From assembly GCA_028275345.1 (NCBI GenBank), contig JAPWUV010000004.1, positions 237,712 to 301,711 of the forward strand: DNA of 64,000 nt. The letters are read 5' to 3'. A program made the translations under genes and the position numbers. This DNA is from a bacterium (GTDB lineage: Bacteria; Zhuqueibacterota; Zhuqueibacteria; Oleimicrobiales; Geothermoviventaceae). Positions 46,905-55,366 of the stretch are shown piece after piece. The stretch's first letter is position 1. Each line of letters starts with the position of its first letter. The notes beneath the pieces are model-generated. The model made no database searches, was not told the DNA's origin, and was given only the letters and a program-made list of their open reading frames with translations.

Positions 46905-48272
46905 ATGATGGGACGCGGTCGACGAAGAATCCTGTGCGCCATCTTGGTCATCCCTGTCCTCGCGTTGGGTTGCGGGACGGCGCGTCGAAGTGGGGCACCG
47001 AAGGGCTTTGTGACCGTGACGGGCACGCAGTTTGTACTGGACGGGCGGCGATATTGCTTCCTCGGCACGAATGTCTGGTACGGGCTGAATCTCGGCGCCG
47101 ACACCCTGGGCGGCGACCGGGAACGGCTGGCGCGTGAACTCGACAGGCTGTGCGATCTGGGAATCCGAAACCTGCGCGTGATGGGTGCGTCCGAGGGAGA
47201 GCAGTTCAATACGGTCCGCCCTTGCATTCAGCCGGCGCCGCGGAGCTACCGAGAGACGATGCTCCGCGGGCTGGACGTCCTTTTGGCAGAAATGGGCAAG
47301 CGGGGAATGCGGGCGGTGATCTACCTGAACAACTATTGGGAATGGTCCGGAGGCATGGCGCAGTACCTGGCCTGGGTCAAGAACGTCCCGGTCCCGAACC
47401 CCGGTCTCCCTCCGTTCCGCTGGGACGAGTTCATGAATTTCAGCGCCGGCTTTTACAGGGATTCCACGGCCAATGATTGGTACCGCCAATACGTGCGGCA
47501 TGTCGTGCTCCGGACGAACACGGTCACCGGCGTCCCTTATCGCGAGGACCCAACCATCATGGCCTGGCAATTGGCCAACGAGCCTCGGCCGGGCTGGGGA
47601 GAGGTCTCTAAGGCCAATTTCGAAGCTTTCGCCCAATGGATCGACCGGACGGCGCAGTACATCAAGTCGCTGGATCCCAATCACCTGGTCTCTACGGGGA
47701 GCGAGGGGCTCGTCGGCTGCAACGGGGATGAGGAGCTTTATCTGCAGACGCATCGCTTCGATTCGGTCGACTACATGACGTTCCACCTCTGGGTGCTCAA
47801 CTGGTCTTGGTTCGACCCGCTGCGGCCCGAGGAGACGTACAGCTCCGCGCTGGAGAAGGCGCTCGATTACATCCGGAAACACGCCGAATACGCCGCCCGG
47901 GTTGGCAAGCCTCTCGTGCTCGAGGAATTTGGGATCCCCCGGGACCGACACAGTTACGACCCGCGATCCACGACGACGTATCGCGACCGTTACTACGAAG
48001 CCGTCTTCGCGGCCATCTACGAAAGCGCTGCGGCGGGAGGTCCGCTGGTCGGCAGCAACTTCTGGGCTTGGGGCGGAGAGGGACGGCCCCGCGATCCGCA
48101 GGATCCCACCTGGAAGCCGGGCGATCCGTACACGGGCGATCCGCCGCAGGAGCCGCAAGGCAGGAACTCCGTCTTCGACTGTGACTCTTCCACTCTGGCT
48201 GTGCTGAAGAAGTGGGCGGCGAAGATGGACGCGCTCAATGTGGACATGCCAAGTCGCCGTCCCCGGCGCTGA
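46905..48272 (+). CDS. GH5_7-like beta-mannanase lipoprotein
   Basis: 455-residue endo-beta-1,4-mannanase candidate. Lipoprotein signal with lipobox VLALGC. The barrel has LGTNVWYGLNLG, the acid/base E226 in AWQLANEPRPGW and nucleophile E341 in LVLEEFGIP; the WQLANEPR form with the long loop NNYWEWSGGMAQYL (about residue 143) is characteristic of GH5_7 mannanases. AGGAGACGGAG precedes the tandem ATG codons at 46905. It lies 9 bp after the DUF5060 gene and 67 bp before GH3. Likely acts in the periplasm or at the outer membrane on mannan chains released by the larger enzymes. Confidence 0.93.
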   Translation: MMGRGRRRILCAILVIPVLALGCGTARRSGAPKGFVTVTGTQFVLDGRRYCFLGTNVWYGLNLGADTLGGDRERLARELDRLCDLGIRNLRVMGASEGEQFNTVRPCIQPAPRSYRETMLRGLDVLLAEMGKRGMRAVIYLNNYWEWSGGMAQYLAWVKNVPVPNPGLPPFRWDEFMNFSAGFYRDSTANDWYRQYVRHVVLRTNTVTGVPYREDPTIMAWQLANEPRPGWGEVSKANFEAFAQWIDRTAQYIKSLDPNHLVSTGSEGLVGCNGDEELYLQTHRFDSVDYMTFHLWVLNWSWFDPLRPEETYSSALEKALDYIRKHAEYAARVGKPLVLEEFGIPRDRHSYDPRSTTTYRDRYYEAVFAAIYESAAAGGPLVGSNFWAWGGEGRPRDPQDPTWKPGDPYTGDPPQEPQGRNSVFDCDSSTLAVLKKWAAKMDALNVDMPSRRPRR

Positions 48273-48339
48273 CGCAAGCCTCCTCGGAGGGTGACCGCAC
48301 ACAGCAGGCCATGGTGAACCGAAGAGAAGAGGGAGCATC

Positions 48340-51141
48340 ATGGGTTCCAAACTCCTTTGGGTTTCGGCCGTGATCCTCATGGCCATGCCTGCCGTGGCCC
48401 AGGTTTACCTGGATCCCCATGCGCCGATCGAGGACCGCGTGCAGGATCTGCTCTCTCGGATGACCTTGGAGGAGAAAATTGGCCAGATGACCCAGGCCAA
48501 CCTCACGAATCTGCGCAGCATCGAGGACGTCAAGACGTACTACCTCGGTTCGGTCCTTTCCGGTGGAGGAGCCGCTCCGGCCGACAACAGCCCGAAAGGC
48601 TGGGCTGATACCTACGATCAGCTCCAGGCCAAGGCTCTCGAGACCCGGCTGCGGATCCCCATCCTCTACGGGATCGACGCCGTGCACGGGCACAATAACG
48701 TGCGGGGAGCGGTGATCTTCCCCCACAACATCGGCATGGGATGTACCTGGAATCCTGAGCTGATGCGGCGGGCTGCCCGCATCACCGCTTTGGAAGTCGC
48801 TGGAACCGGCATCGACTGGACCTTCGCCCCGTGCATTGCCGTCCCCCGGGATGAGCGCTGGGGCCGGACCTACGAGGGATTCGGCGAAACTCCGGAGATC
48901 ACCGAGTTGATGGCGGAGGCGGCAGTGCGCGGCTTCCAGGGGGATTCCCTCGGGGATCCCACCAGCATTGTCGCCTGCGCCAAGCACTACCTGGGCGACG
49001 GGGGGACCACCCGCGGCATCGACCAAGGTAACACCGAGGTGGATGAAGCCACGCTGCGCGCCATCCACCTCCCCGGCTACATCGCTGCCGTGCGGGCGGG
49101 CGTCCGAACGGTGATGGCCTCCTACAGCAGCTGGAATGGGGTGAAGATGCACGCCAACAAGTACCTCCTCACTGACGTGCTGAAAGGGGAGCTCGGATTC
49201 AAAGGCTTCATCGTTTCGGATTGGAATGCCATCGACCAGCTCGGTCCCGATTACGCGGCCAACGTCAAGACGGCGATCAATGCCGGAATCGACATGGCGA
49301 TGGTCCCGGATAAGTACGCGACCTTCTTCAACACCCTGAAGCGGCTGGTCCAGGACGGCGAAGTCCCCATGTCCCGGATCGACGATGCCGTGGCCCGGAT
49401 CCTGAGAGTGAAGTTCGAGCTCGGTCTGTTCGAGCGGCCGTTCACCGATCGCGCGCTCACCGACAGCGTGGGGTGTGCGAGCCATCGGGCGGTGGCGCGC
49501 GAGTGCGTGCGGCAATCGCTTGTCCTACTGAAGAAACGGAACGGGATCTTGCCCCTCAAGCGCGATCGCGGCAGGATTCTGGTGGCAGGTCCTGCGGCCG
49601 ACAACCTGGGCTACCAGTGCGGAGGCTGGACCATCAGCTGGCAGGGAGGAAGCGGGCGGATCACGGAGGGGACGACGATCCTGGAGGCCTTACGAGCCGG
49701 CGCCCGGGGCGCGGAGATCGTGTACTCCCCGGACGGCCAGGGCGTGGACTCCGCCGATGTGGCGGTGATCGCCATCGGAGAGAAGCCGTACGCGGAAGGT
49801 GCCGGAGACCGTGACGACTTGCACCTGCCTTCCGACCAGGTGGCGATCGTTCGGCGGATCAAGGAGAAAGGGATTCCCACGGTGGTCCTCCTGATTTCCG
49901 GGCGGCCGATGATCCTGGAGAACGTGCTACACTGGTGCGACGTGCTCTTCGCCGCCTGGCTTCCCGGCACGGAGGGAGCCGGCATCGCCGACGTCCTGTA
50001 CGGCGACTTTGCCCCGACCGGCCGCCTGACTCACTCCTGGCCTCGCTCGATGAAGCAGATCCCCATTAACGTGGGGGATCCATCCTACGAGCCGCTCTTC
50101 CCGTATCGACACGGGATCACGAGCCTCGAGGATTACGGCGCCGATGTTCCCCCCATTTTCCACTCCGGCGTGCTATTGAAGGATGGGAGTACGATCGAGC
50201 TGGCATTCAGCAAGCCCATGGCGGCTCCTTCGGGCACCGACGGATGGCAGGTGTGGGTGAACGGATCTGTGGCCCAGATCATCGCCGCGAGGTCGAAGTC
50301 CGGGGATCCTTTTGTGATCGAACTGGTCCTTGCGCGCCCAGCCAATGCGGGCGATTCCCTCTCGGTGGCCTACTCGCCGGGCTCCGCCCGAGCGCTGGAC
50401 GGTTCTGCGCTCGAGGCCTTCGGTCCCGTGGAGCTTTACAACCTCCGGAACGAGGGCTCGGGACCCCAGCCGATCCCGGGGCGTGTGGAGGCGGAGAATT
50501 ATTCCAGCTTCCAGGGCGTCACGCTCGTGCGAACCACGGATGAGGGTGGGGGAAGCGCTCTGGCCTCCTTCGACCGCACCGACTGGGCGGAATACGAGCT
50601 CATCGTACCGTCGGAAGGCGTGTATCAGGTGGCCCTGCGGGTGTCGTGCGCTACGGGGGCGGGACGAGTCGGACTTGTGCTCGGGGGGCAGGTGTTGGCT
50701 GTGCTCGACATCCCCGTCACTGGCGACTGGGAGAACTGGACCACCGTGACCACCCGCGTGACTCTCCCTGAGGGAATCCAGCGTCTCAAGGTGTTCGCGT
50801 TCATTGGGGGATTTCGGTTGAATTGGCTTGAGTTCGTCAAAGAGAGCGGGGTGGGCAGCGCCAGCGCCCCTTATCCCGCCGATTTCCGACTGTATCCTGC
50901 CAGCCCAAATCCCTTCTCAAAACGCACAGCGATCTACTTCTGGCTTCCGCGCGAGGCGCGGGTGACCCTATCGGTACATGACCTTCTCGGCCGGGAGCTG
51001 GAACGGCTCCTGGATGGCAGGGAAGGCCCGGGACTGCGCATGACAACGTGGGAGGCCGGCAACTATCCGAGCGGCATCTATCTGATCACGCTCGAAGCAT
51101 CGGGGGCTCGCAAGCTCCAACGCCTTGTCCTCGTCAAATGA
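48340..51141 (+). CDS. GH3 exo-beta-glucosidase with CBM6 and sorting tail
   Basis: 933-residue secreted GH3 enzyme of the exo-beta-glucanase type. Signal peptide VSAVILMAMPAVAQ. Barrel: MTLEEKIGQMTQ, PILYGIDAVHGHNNV, KHYLGDGGTTRGIDQG and nucleophile D294 in FIVSDWNAID. Then the alpha/beta sandwich (about 390-590), a CBM6 domain (about 705-835; EAENYSSFQGV, GGFRLNWLEF) and a C-terminal sorting domain (LYPASPNPFSKRTAIYF). Distinct from the two SDC-type GH3 genes at the left edge. It would remove terminal beta-1,4/1,3-glucose, for example from glucomannan fragments. GAGGGAGCATC precedes the ATG. Confidence 0.94.
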   Translation: MGSKLLWVSAVILMAMPAVAQVYLDPHAPIEDRVQDLLSRMTLEEKIGQMTQANLTNLRSIEDVKTYYLGSVLSGGGAAPADNSPKGWADTYDQLQAKALETRLRIPILYGIDAVHGHNNVRGAVIFPHNIGMGCTWNPELMRRAARITALEVAGTGIDWTFAPCIAVPRDERWGRTYEGFGETPEITELMAEAAVRGFQGDSLGDPTSIVACAKHYLGDGGTTRGIDQGNTEVDEATLRAIHLPGYIAAVRAGVRTVMASYSSWNGVKMHANKYLLTDVLKGELGFKGFIVSDWNAIDQLGPDYAANVKTAINAGIDMAMVPDKYATFFNTLKRLVQDGEVPMSRIDDAVARILRVKFELGLFERPFTDRALTDSVGCASHRAVARECVRQSLVLLKKRNGILPLKRDRGRILVAGPAADNLGYQCGGWTISWQGGSGRITEGTTILEALRAGARGAEIVYSPDGQGVDSADVAVIAIGEKPYAEGAGDRDDLHLPSDQVAIVRRIKEKGIPTVVLLISGRPMILENVLHWCDVLFAAWLPGTEGAGIADVLYGDFAPTGRLTHSWPRSMKQIPINVGDPSYEPLFPYRHGITSLEDYGADVPPIFHSGVLLKDGSTIELAFSKPMAAPSGTDGWQVWVNGSVAQIIAARSKSGDPFVIELVLARPANAGDSLSVAYSPGSARALDGSALEAFGPVELYNLRNEGSGPQPIPGRVEAENYSSFQGVTLVRTTDEGGGSALASFDRTDWAEYELIVPSEGVYQVALRVSCATGAGRVGLVLGGQVLAVLDIPVTGDWENWTTVTTRVTLPEGIQRLKVFAFIGGFRLNWLEFVKESGVGSASAPYPADFRLYPASPNPFSKRTAIYFWLPREARVTLSVHDLLGRELERLLDGREGPGLRMTTWEAGNYPSGIYLITLEASGARKLQRLVLVK

Positions 51142-51304
51142 GCCAACCTGTCCACCCCGCCGGGGGCTGAGCCCCAGCCTCCGGGAATACTGCGCCGGTC
51201 GGAATCTGCGTGTCCAGTTCGGATGCGCTTCGGCAGATTGGCCGCCTCCGGAAGGCGGGAAGGGGCGATGCGCCCATTGCTTGGCGATCGGGGAGAGGTT
51301 ACAT

Positions 51305-51332
51305 TTGACCGCGGTGCGGATGCTCGTACAGA
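51305..51332 (+). promoter_or_regulatory. Possible sigma70-type promoter for the GH43 gene
   Basis: TTGACC, 16-bp spacer, TACAGA, about 45 bp before the GH43 start codon. It lies in the 237-bp gap after GH3, which also has a small GGGGC/GCCCC hairpin at 51163-51175. Suggests GH43 is separately transcribed. Confidence 0.4.
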
Positions 51333-51378
51333 TGGGACGGCGGATAGCATCATGTCCACATCCCACGGAGGGAAGAAG

Positions 51379-53028
51379 ATGCAACGGCGAGTACCCGGGT
51401 TGCCGACGGCAACTCTCTTTCTGTTTCTTCTCTGCTGCCCGATCTCCGACGGCCTTTCGCAGGGTCCGGAGTCGTACGTCTCCGCGGTCTGGGTTGCCGA
51501 CCAGGGCGACGGTACGTACTGCAACCCCGTTCTGCATGCCGACTACTCGGACCCGGACGCAATCAGGGTGGGGGATTTCTACTACCTTGTGGCTTCCAGT
51601 TTCAACTGTGTGCCCGGTCTTCCCATTCTTCGCTCGCGCGACCTTGTGAACTGGAGGATCGTCGGCCATGCATTGCCGCGGCTGTCGCCGGAGGAATTCT
51701 TCCGCCGCCCGCAGCATGGGCGCGGGGTGTGGGCTCCCTCCATCCGCTACCACGCGGGCTCCTTCTACATCTACTACGGCGATCCGGATCACGGGATTTT
51801 CATGGTGCGGGCGGCACGACCGGAGGGACCCTGGAGCGATCCGGTTCTTGTGAAGGAAGCGCAGGGCTGGATCGACCCCTGCCCCCTCTGGGATGACGAC
51901 GGACGGGCCTACTTGGTCCATGCCTTTGCCCGCAGCGTCTCCGGAATCAAGAGTATCCTGGCGGTGAGCCCAATGAGCCCCGACGGTACGCGATTGATCG
52001 GGGACCCGGTGATCGTCTTCGACGGCCACGACGAACACCCGACGGTGGAGGGGCCGAAGTTCTACAAGTGGAATGGCTACTACTACATCTTCGCTCCAGC
52101 CGGGGGAGTGCCGACGGGGTGGCAGCTGGTGCTCCGTTCGCGCCACGTTTTCGGCCCGTACGAGGCGCGGGTGGTGTTGGCGCAAGGGCCGACGCAGATC
52201 AATGGTCCCCATCAGGGGGCGTGGGTGCGCACGGCAGCGGGGGAGGACTGGTTCCTGCACTTTCAGGACAAGGGTCCCTACGGCCGTGTGGTTCATTTGC
52301 AACCGATGCGGTGGGTAAATGGCTGGCCGGTGATCGGGGAGGATCCGGACGGCGACGGAGTGGGCCAGCCCGTCCTGCGCCACGCCAAGCCGCGTGTCAA
52401 AGGCCCCTTGCGCCTTGAGACGCCGGTGGAGTCGGACGAGTTCGATGGCGCCAGGATCGGGCTTCAGTGGCAGTGGCACGCGAATCCCTCGCCCACTTGG
52501 GCCATGTGCTTTCCTTCCCGGGGCGTGCTCCGTCTGTACTGCGAGCCATTACCCGAGCAGGCCCGGAGTCTCTGGGACGTGCCGAATCTGCTCTTGCAAA
52601 AGTTCCCCGCGCCGGAGTTCTGCGTGACGGTCAAAGTGTCCTTCCACCCGCTGAATGAGGGGGACCTCTTCGGCCTTCTGGTGATGGGAAGGGATTACTC
52701 GTACCTCGCGATCGAGCGGGAGGGAGGGCAGGTTTACCTCACTCGGGCTGTTTGTGTCGGGGCGGACCAAGGCGCGGGGGAGAGCGAAGCCGTCCGGCTT
52801 CCCCTCTCGTCGAACCGCGGCTACCTGCGTCTCCGAGTCGGGCAGGGAGCGCAATGTCATTTCGAGTACAGCGAGGATGGCCAAGGCTTCGCGGAGGTCG
52901 GGGAGCCTTTCGCAGCTCAGCGCGGTGTGTGGATCGGCGCCAAGTTTGGACTCTTCGCCCTGTGCAAGGGATCCTTCTTCGAAAAGGGGTACGCCGACGT
53001 GGACTGGGTCCGCGTGGGCAAGAACTGA
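51379..53028 (+). CDS. GH43 beta-xylosidase/arabinofuranosidase-type enzyme
   Basis: 549-residue exported GH43 enzyme. Signal peptide TATLFLFLLCCPISDGLSQ. Five-bladed propeller about 35-330 with catalytic base D58 in DYSDPDAI, transition-state Asp D166 in GWIDPCPLWDDDG and acid E224 in TVEGPKFYK. The C-terminal half (about 345-549) is a concanavalin-like domain of the beta-xylosidase type (SDEFDGARIGLQWQWHANP). ATG 51379 has GGAGGG six bases upstream; ATG 51352 is in frame but less well placed. It is the last + strand gene of the locus and converges with the pectate lyase gene. Xylosidase or arabinofuranosidase activity cannot be separated from sequence alone. Confidence 0.93.
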   Translation: MQRRVPGLPTATLFLFLLCCPISDGLSQGPESYVSAVWVADQGDGTYCNPVLHADYSDPDAIRVGDFYYLVASSFNCVPGLPILRSRDLVNWRIVGHALPRLSPEEFFRRPQHGRGVWAPSIRYHAGSFYIYYGDPDHGIFMVRAARPEGPWSDPVLVKEAQGWIDPCPLWDDDGRAYLVHAFARSVSGIKSILAVSPMSPDGTRLIGDPVIVFDGHDEHPTVEGPKFYKWNGYYYIFAPAGGVPTGWQLVLRSRHVFGPYEARVVLAQGPTQINGPHQGAWVRTAAGEDWFLHFQDKGPYGRVVHLQPMRWVNGWPVIGEDPDGDGVGQPVLRHAKPRVKGPLRLETPVESDEFDGARIGLQWQWHANPSPTWAMCFPSRGVLRLYCEPLPEQARSLWDVPNLLLQKFPAPEFCVTVKVSFHPLNEGDLFGLLVMGRDYSYLAIEREGGQVYLTRAVCVGADQGAGESEAVRLPLSSNRGYLRLRVGQGAQCHFEYSEDGQGFAEVGEPFAAQRGVWIGAKFGLFALCKGSFFEKGYADVDWVRVGKN

Positions 53029-53037
53029 ACTGAAACG

Positions 53038-53053
53038 GCCCGCCGCAGCGGGC
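53038..53053. other. Hairpin between convergent GH43 and pectate lyase genes
   Basis: GCCCGC, four-base loop, GCGGGC, ten bases after the GH43 stop. No T-tract; a possible weak bidirectional transcript end. Confidence 0.4.
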
Positions 53054-53250
53054 AGCGGCTCCGGAAAAGGCTTCCTCGCACCACCAGGGATGAGCTATTG
53101 TCCTGTCGCTCGAGCCCGGGCTTCGGCGCCGGTTCGCCTCCTGCGTCGGTCCAGCCTTTCGAGCGTGGCACGATTTGGAACTTCGGCAATAGGCCCGGCA
53201 GAAACTTCGTCCCTTCCCCCTGATCCCATAGCAAGCACGCCGCTACGTGG

Positions 53251-55179
53251 TCATCTCAGGACGAGAACCCGGGTCATCTTCCGGTTCCCCTCAGCCTGGA
53301 GTGTGATGAAGTACACTCCGGCCGGATGACGACTTGCATCCCACACGGCGGTTTTCAGACCCGGTCCCTGTCGACCGCTGGCAATGCGTTCGATCTCCCG
53401 ACCCAGCAGGTCGTACACGGCCAAGGTCACTTCCGCCTCGCGCGGGAGATGGTAGGTGATGGTGGTCTGCCGCGACGCGGGGTTCGGTTTGGCTGGGTAG
53501 AGCACGAAGGTCGCGGGGACGCTGGAAGTCACGGGGACGCCGGAGGTGACGGTCCGCCCCAATGCCACGTTAGTGGGAAGCGACCTCACGTCGCCCGCGT
53601 ACGCCCGCACCCGGTAGTAGTAGCAAGTGTCGGGTTCAAGGCCGCGGTCCACAAAGAGCGTGTCGTTCGGACCTACCGTGCCAACGACCACCCAGCCCGA
53701 GGTATCCGGAAAGCTACGCTCGATGAGGAACCCCTGCTCGTACGGTATTGCCTCACGCCATCGGAGGAGCAGTTCGGTGGAGGAGACCGGAGTAACCCGC
53801 AGCTCCGCCGGTGCCGGGATGTAGTCGGTGCGCCAGCAAAGCTGGTTCAGGTACTCCTCGAGGTTGGTGTAGCCATCGCCATCGCGGTCCTGTTTCTGGT
53901 CGTCCGGGTTGCTGGGATCGAGGCCATGGGATCGCTCCCAAGCATCGGCCATGCCGTCGTGGTCCTGGTCCTCCGGCACATCGTAGGTTCGGAGCTCGGG
54001 CCAACCGCCTACGTCCGTTGGGGTGTCGATGATCCCTTTTCCCGCCCCCCAGATGCCCCCGTAGGTGGCCGTGCCGGTGCGGGTTTCATGGGCGATCCTC
54101 TCGTCAATGGGGTCCCTCCGGGGGAGGCTGGCGCCTGCATCTGCGAGCACCAGCTGGAAGGCGATCTCCGGTTCGTGCGTCACCACCGAAGCCACGGGGA
54201 AGGGCTCATATGCCCGGATCGCGGATAGCCATCTGGGATTGCCCGGTTGCACGCCACCGGCCCAGTTGTCCGCCGTAATCAGCGGGAAGCCGTAGACGAA
54301 GTTGCCTTCCACGTACCAGCGGCCGAGGCTGTCGCTGGGATTGACGATGCGATTGCGCTTGTCCGGTTGAGTAGCCGGCCCGTATTTGTAGTAATTCTTC
54401 ACCAGGTTCTGATTGCCCGCCTCGCCGCCGTAGGCGCTGTTGAATCCCCAGTTGTAGATGACGTTGTTCCGGAAGTCGACGATCTCCCAATCGGGGTGTC
54501 CGTGGTAGCGGCTGCCGTTGAAGCGCGGGTTGCGGCTGGAGTGGTGGGCCAGGAGATTGTGGTGAAAGCTGGCGCCCATCCCTCCCCAGATGCCGCCGTA
54601 TCCGTGCGTGCCTTTGCTGTGGCACGAATAGTAAAGGCTCTCGGTGATAAAGCACCACTGCAGCGTCACGTTCCAGGAGTCGTAGGCCGAAGCCGCTTCG
54701 TCCACCCCCCAGCTGAAGCTGCAATGGTCGATGATGATGTTCGTATGCCCGCCTTTCACCCAGATCGCATCCACCTCCGTCTGGCTACTGTCCCCCGGCC
54801 GGACCCGCAGGTACCGGATGATGATATTGTTCGCATCCACAACGACACCGTAGTTGTACAAGCAAATCCCGTCGCCTGGCGCGGTTTGTCCCGCGATGGT
54901 CAGATTGCTGTTCTTAATGGTCAGCGGGCTCTGCAACTTGATGTTCCCGGATACCCGGAATACCACCGTCCGAGGGCCGGAGGTATTGACCGCCTCCCGC
55001 AGGCTGCCGGGACCGGAATCGTTGAGATTGGTGACCTCAATGACGCGACCGCCGCGGCCGCCCGTCGCGAAGCGGCCGAAACCCTCAGCACCCGGGAAAG
55101 CCGGGATCTGAGCCTGCGCAGTACCGATCCACAATTCTCCTGCCAGGACGAGGCAACAGATTGAAAAGCGTCTTACCAT
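53251..55179 (-). CDS. PL1-family pectate lyase with calcium-motif, Fn3 and sorting domains
   Basis: 642-residue secreted polysaccharide lyase, beta-eliminating polygalacturonate. Signal peptide ICCLVLAGELWIGTAQAQ. The N-terminus IPAFPGAEGFGRFATGGRGG and VTNLNDSGPGSLREAV are typical of PL1 right-handed helix lyases. IIDHCSFSWGVDEAAS and HHNLLAHHSSRNPRF continue the parallel helix (to about 420). Then thrombospondin-3-like calcium motifs (DQDHDGMADAWE, DRDGDGYTNLEEYL; about 425-465), a fibronectin-III domain (about 475-550) and a C-terminal sorting domain (PNPASRQTTITYHL). ATG 55179 has AGGAGG upstream on the - strand. It stands alone, pointing towards the mannan locus, and extends its range to pectin. 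Confidence 0.93.
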   Translation of the reverse strand: MVRRFSICCLVLAGELWIGTAQAQIPAFPGAEGFGRFATGGRGGRVIEVTNLNDSGPGSLREAVNTSGPRTVVFRVSGNIKLQSPLTIKNSNLTIAGQTAPGDGICLYNYGVVVDANNIIIRYLRVRPGDSSQTEVDAIWVKGGHTNIIIDHCSFSWGVDEAASAYDSWNVTLQWCFITESLYYSCHSKGTHGYGGIWGGMGASFHHNLLAHHSSRNPRFNGSRYHGHPDWEIVDFRNNVIYNWGFNSAYGGEAGNQNLVKNYYKYGPATQPDKRNRIVNPSDSLGRWYVEGNFVYGFPLITADNWAGGVQPGNPRWLSAIRAYEPFPVASVVTHEPEIAFQLVLADAGASLPRRDPIDERIAHETRTGTATYGGIWGAGKGIIDTPTDVGGWPELRTYDVPEDQDHDGMADAWERSHGLDPSNPDDQKQDRDGDGYTNLEEYLNQLCWRTDYIPAPAELRVTPVSSTELLLRWREAIPYEQGFLIERSFPDTSGWVVVGTVGPNDTLFVDRGLEPDTCYYYRVRAYAGDVRSLPTNVALGRTVTSGVPVTSSVPATFVLYPAKPNPASRQTTITYHLPREAEVTLAVYDLLGREIERIASGRQGPGLKTAVWDASRHPAGVYFITLQAEGNRKMTRVLVLR

Positions 55180-55366
55180 CGCAGGGGCCTCCTGTTCGCG
55201 CGCGGAGAATTCGGCATTGTCTGACCGTCGCCGGGTTCGCCCAAGGGGGGCAACCTTTCCGGGTTCTCTGTCGAGAGAACGCCTCGGGGTCTTGGAACGC
55301 AATCAATTTGCACCGATCTCATCGACATTCCGTGTCAAAGATCGTCACCTCCGCGGTGGACTGTAG

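Noticed and set aside
46419-48386. 655-codon open frame on the - strand opposite the GH5_7-like gene
   Set aside because: It spans parts of two real + strand genes and shows no recognisable domain.
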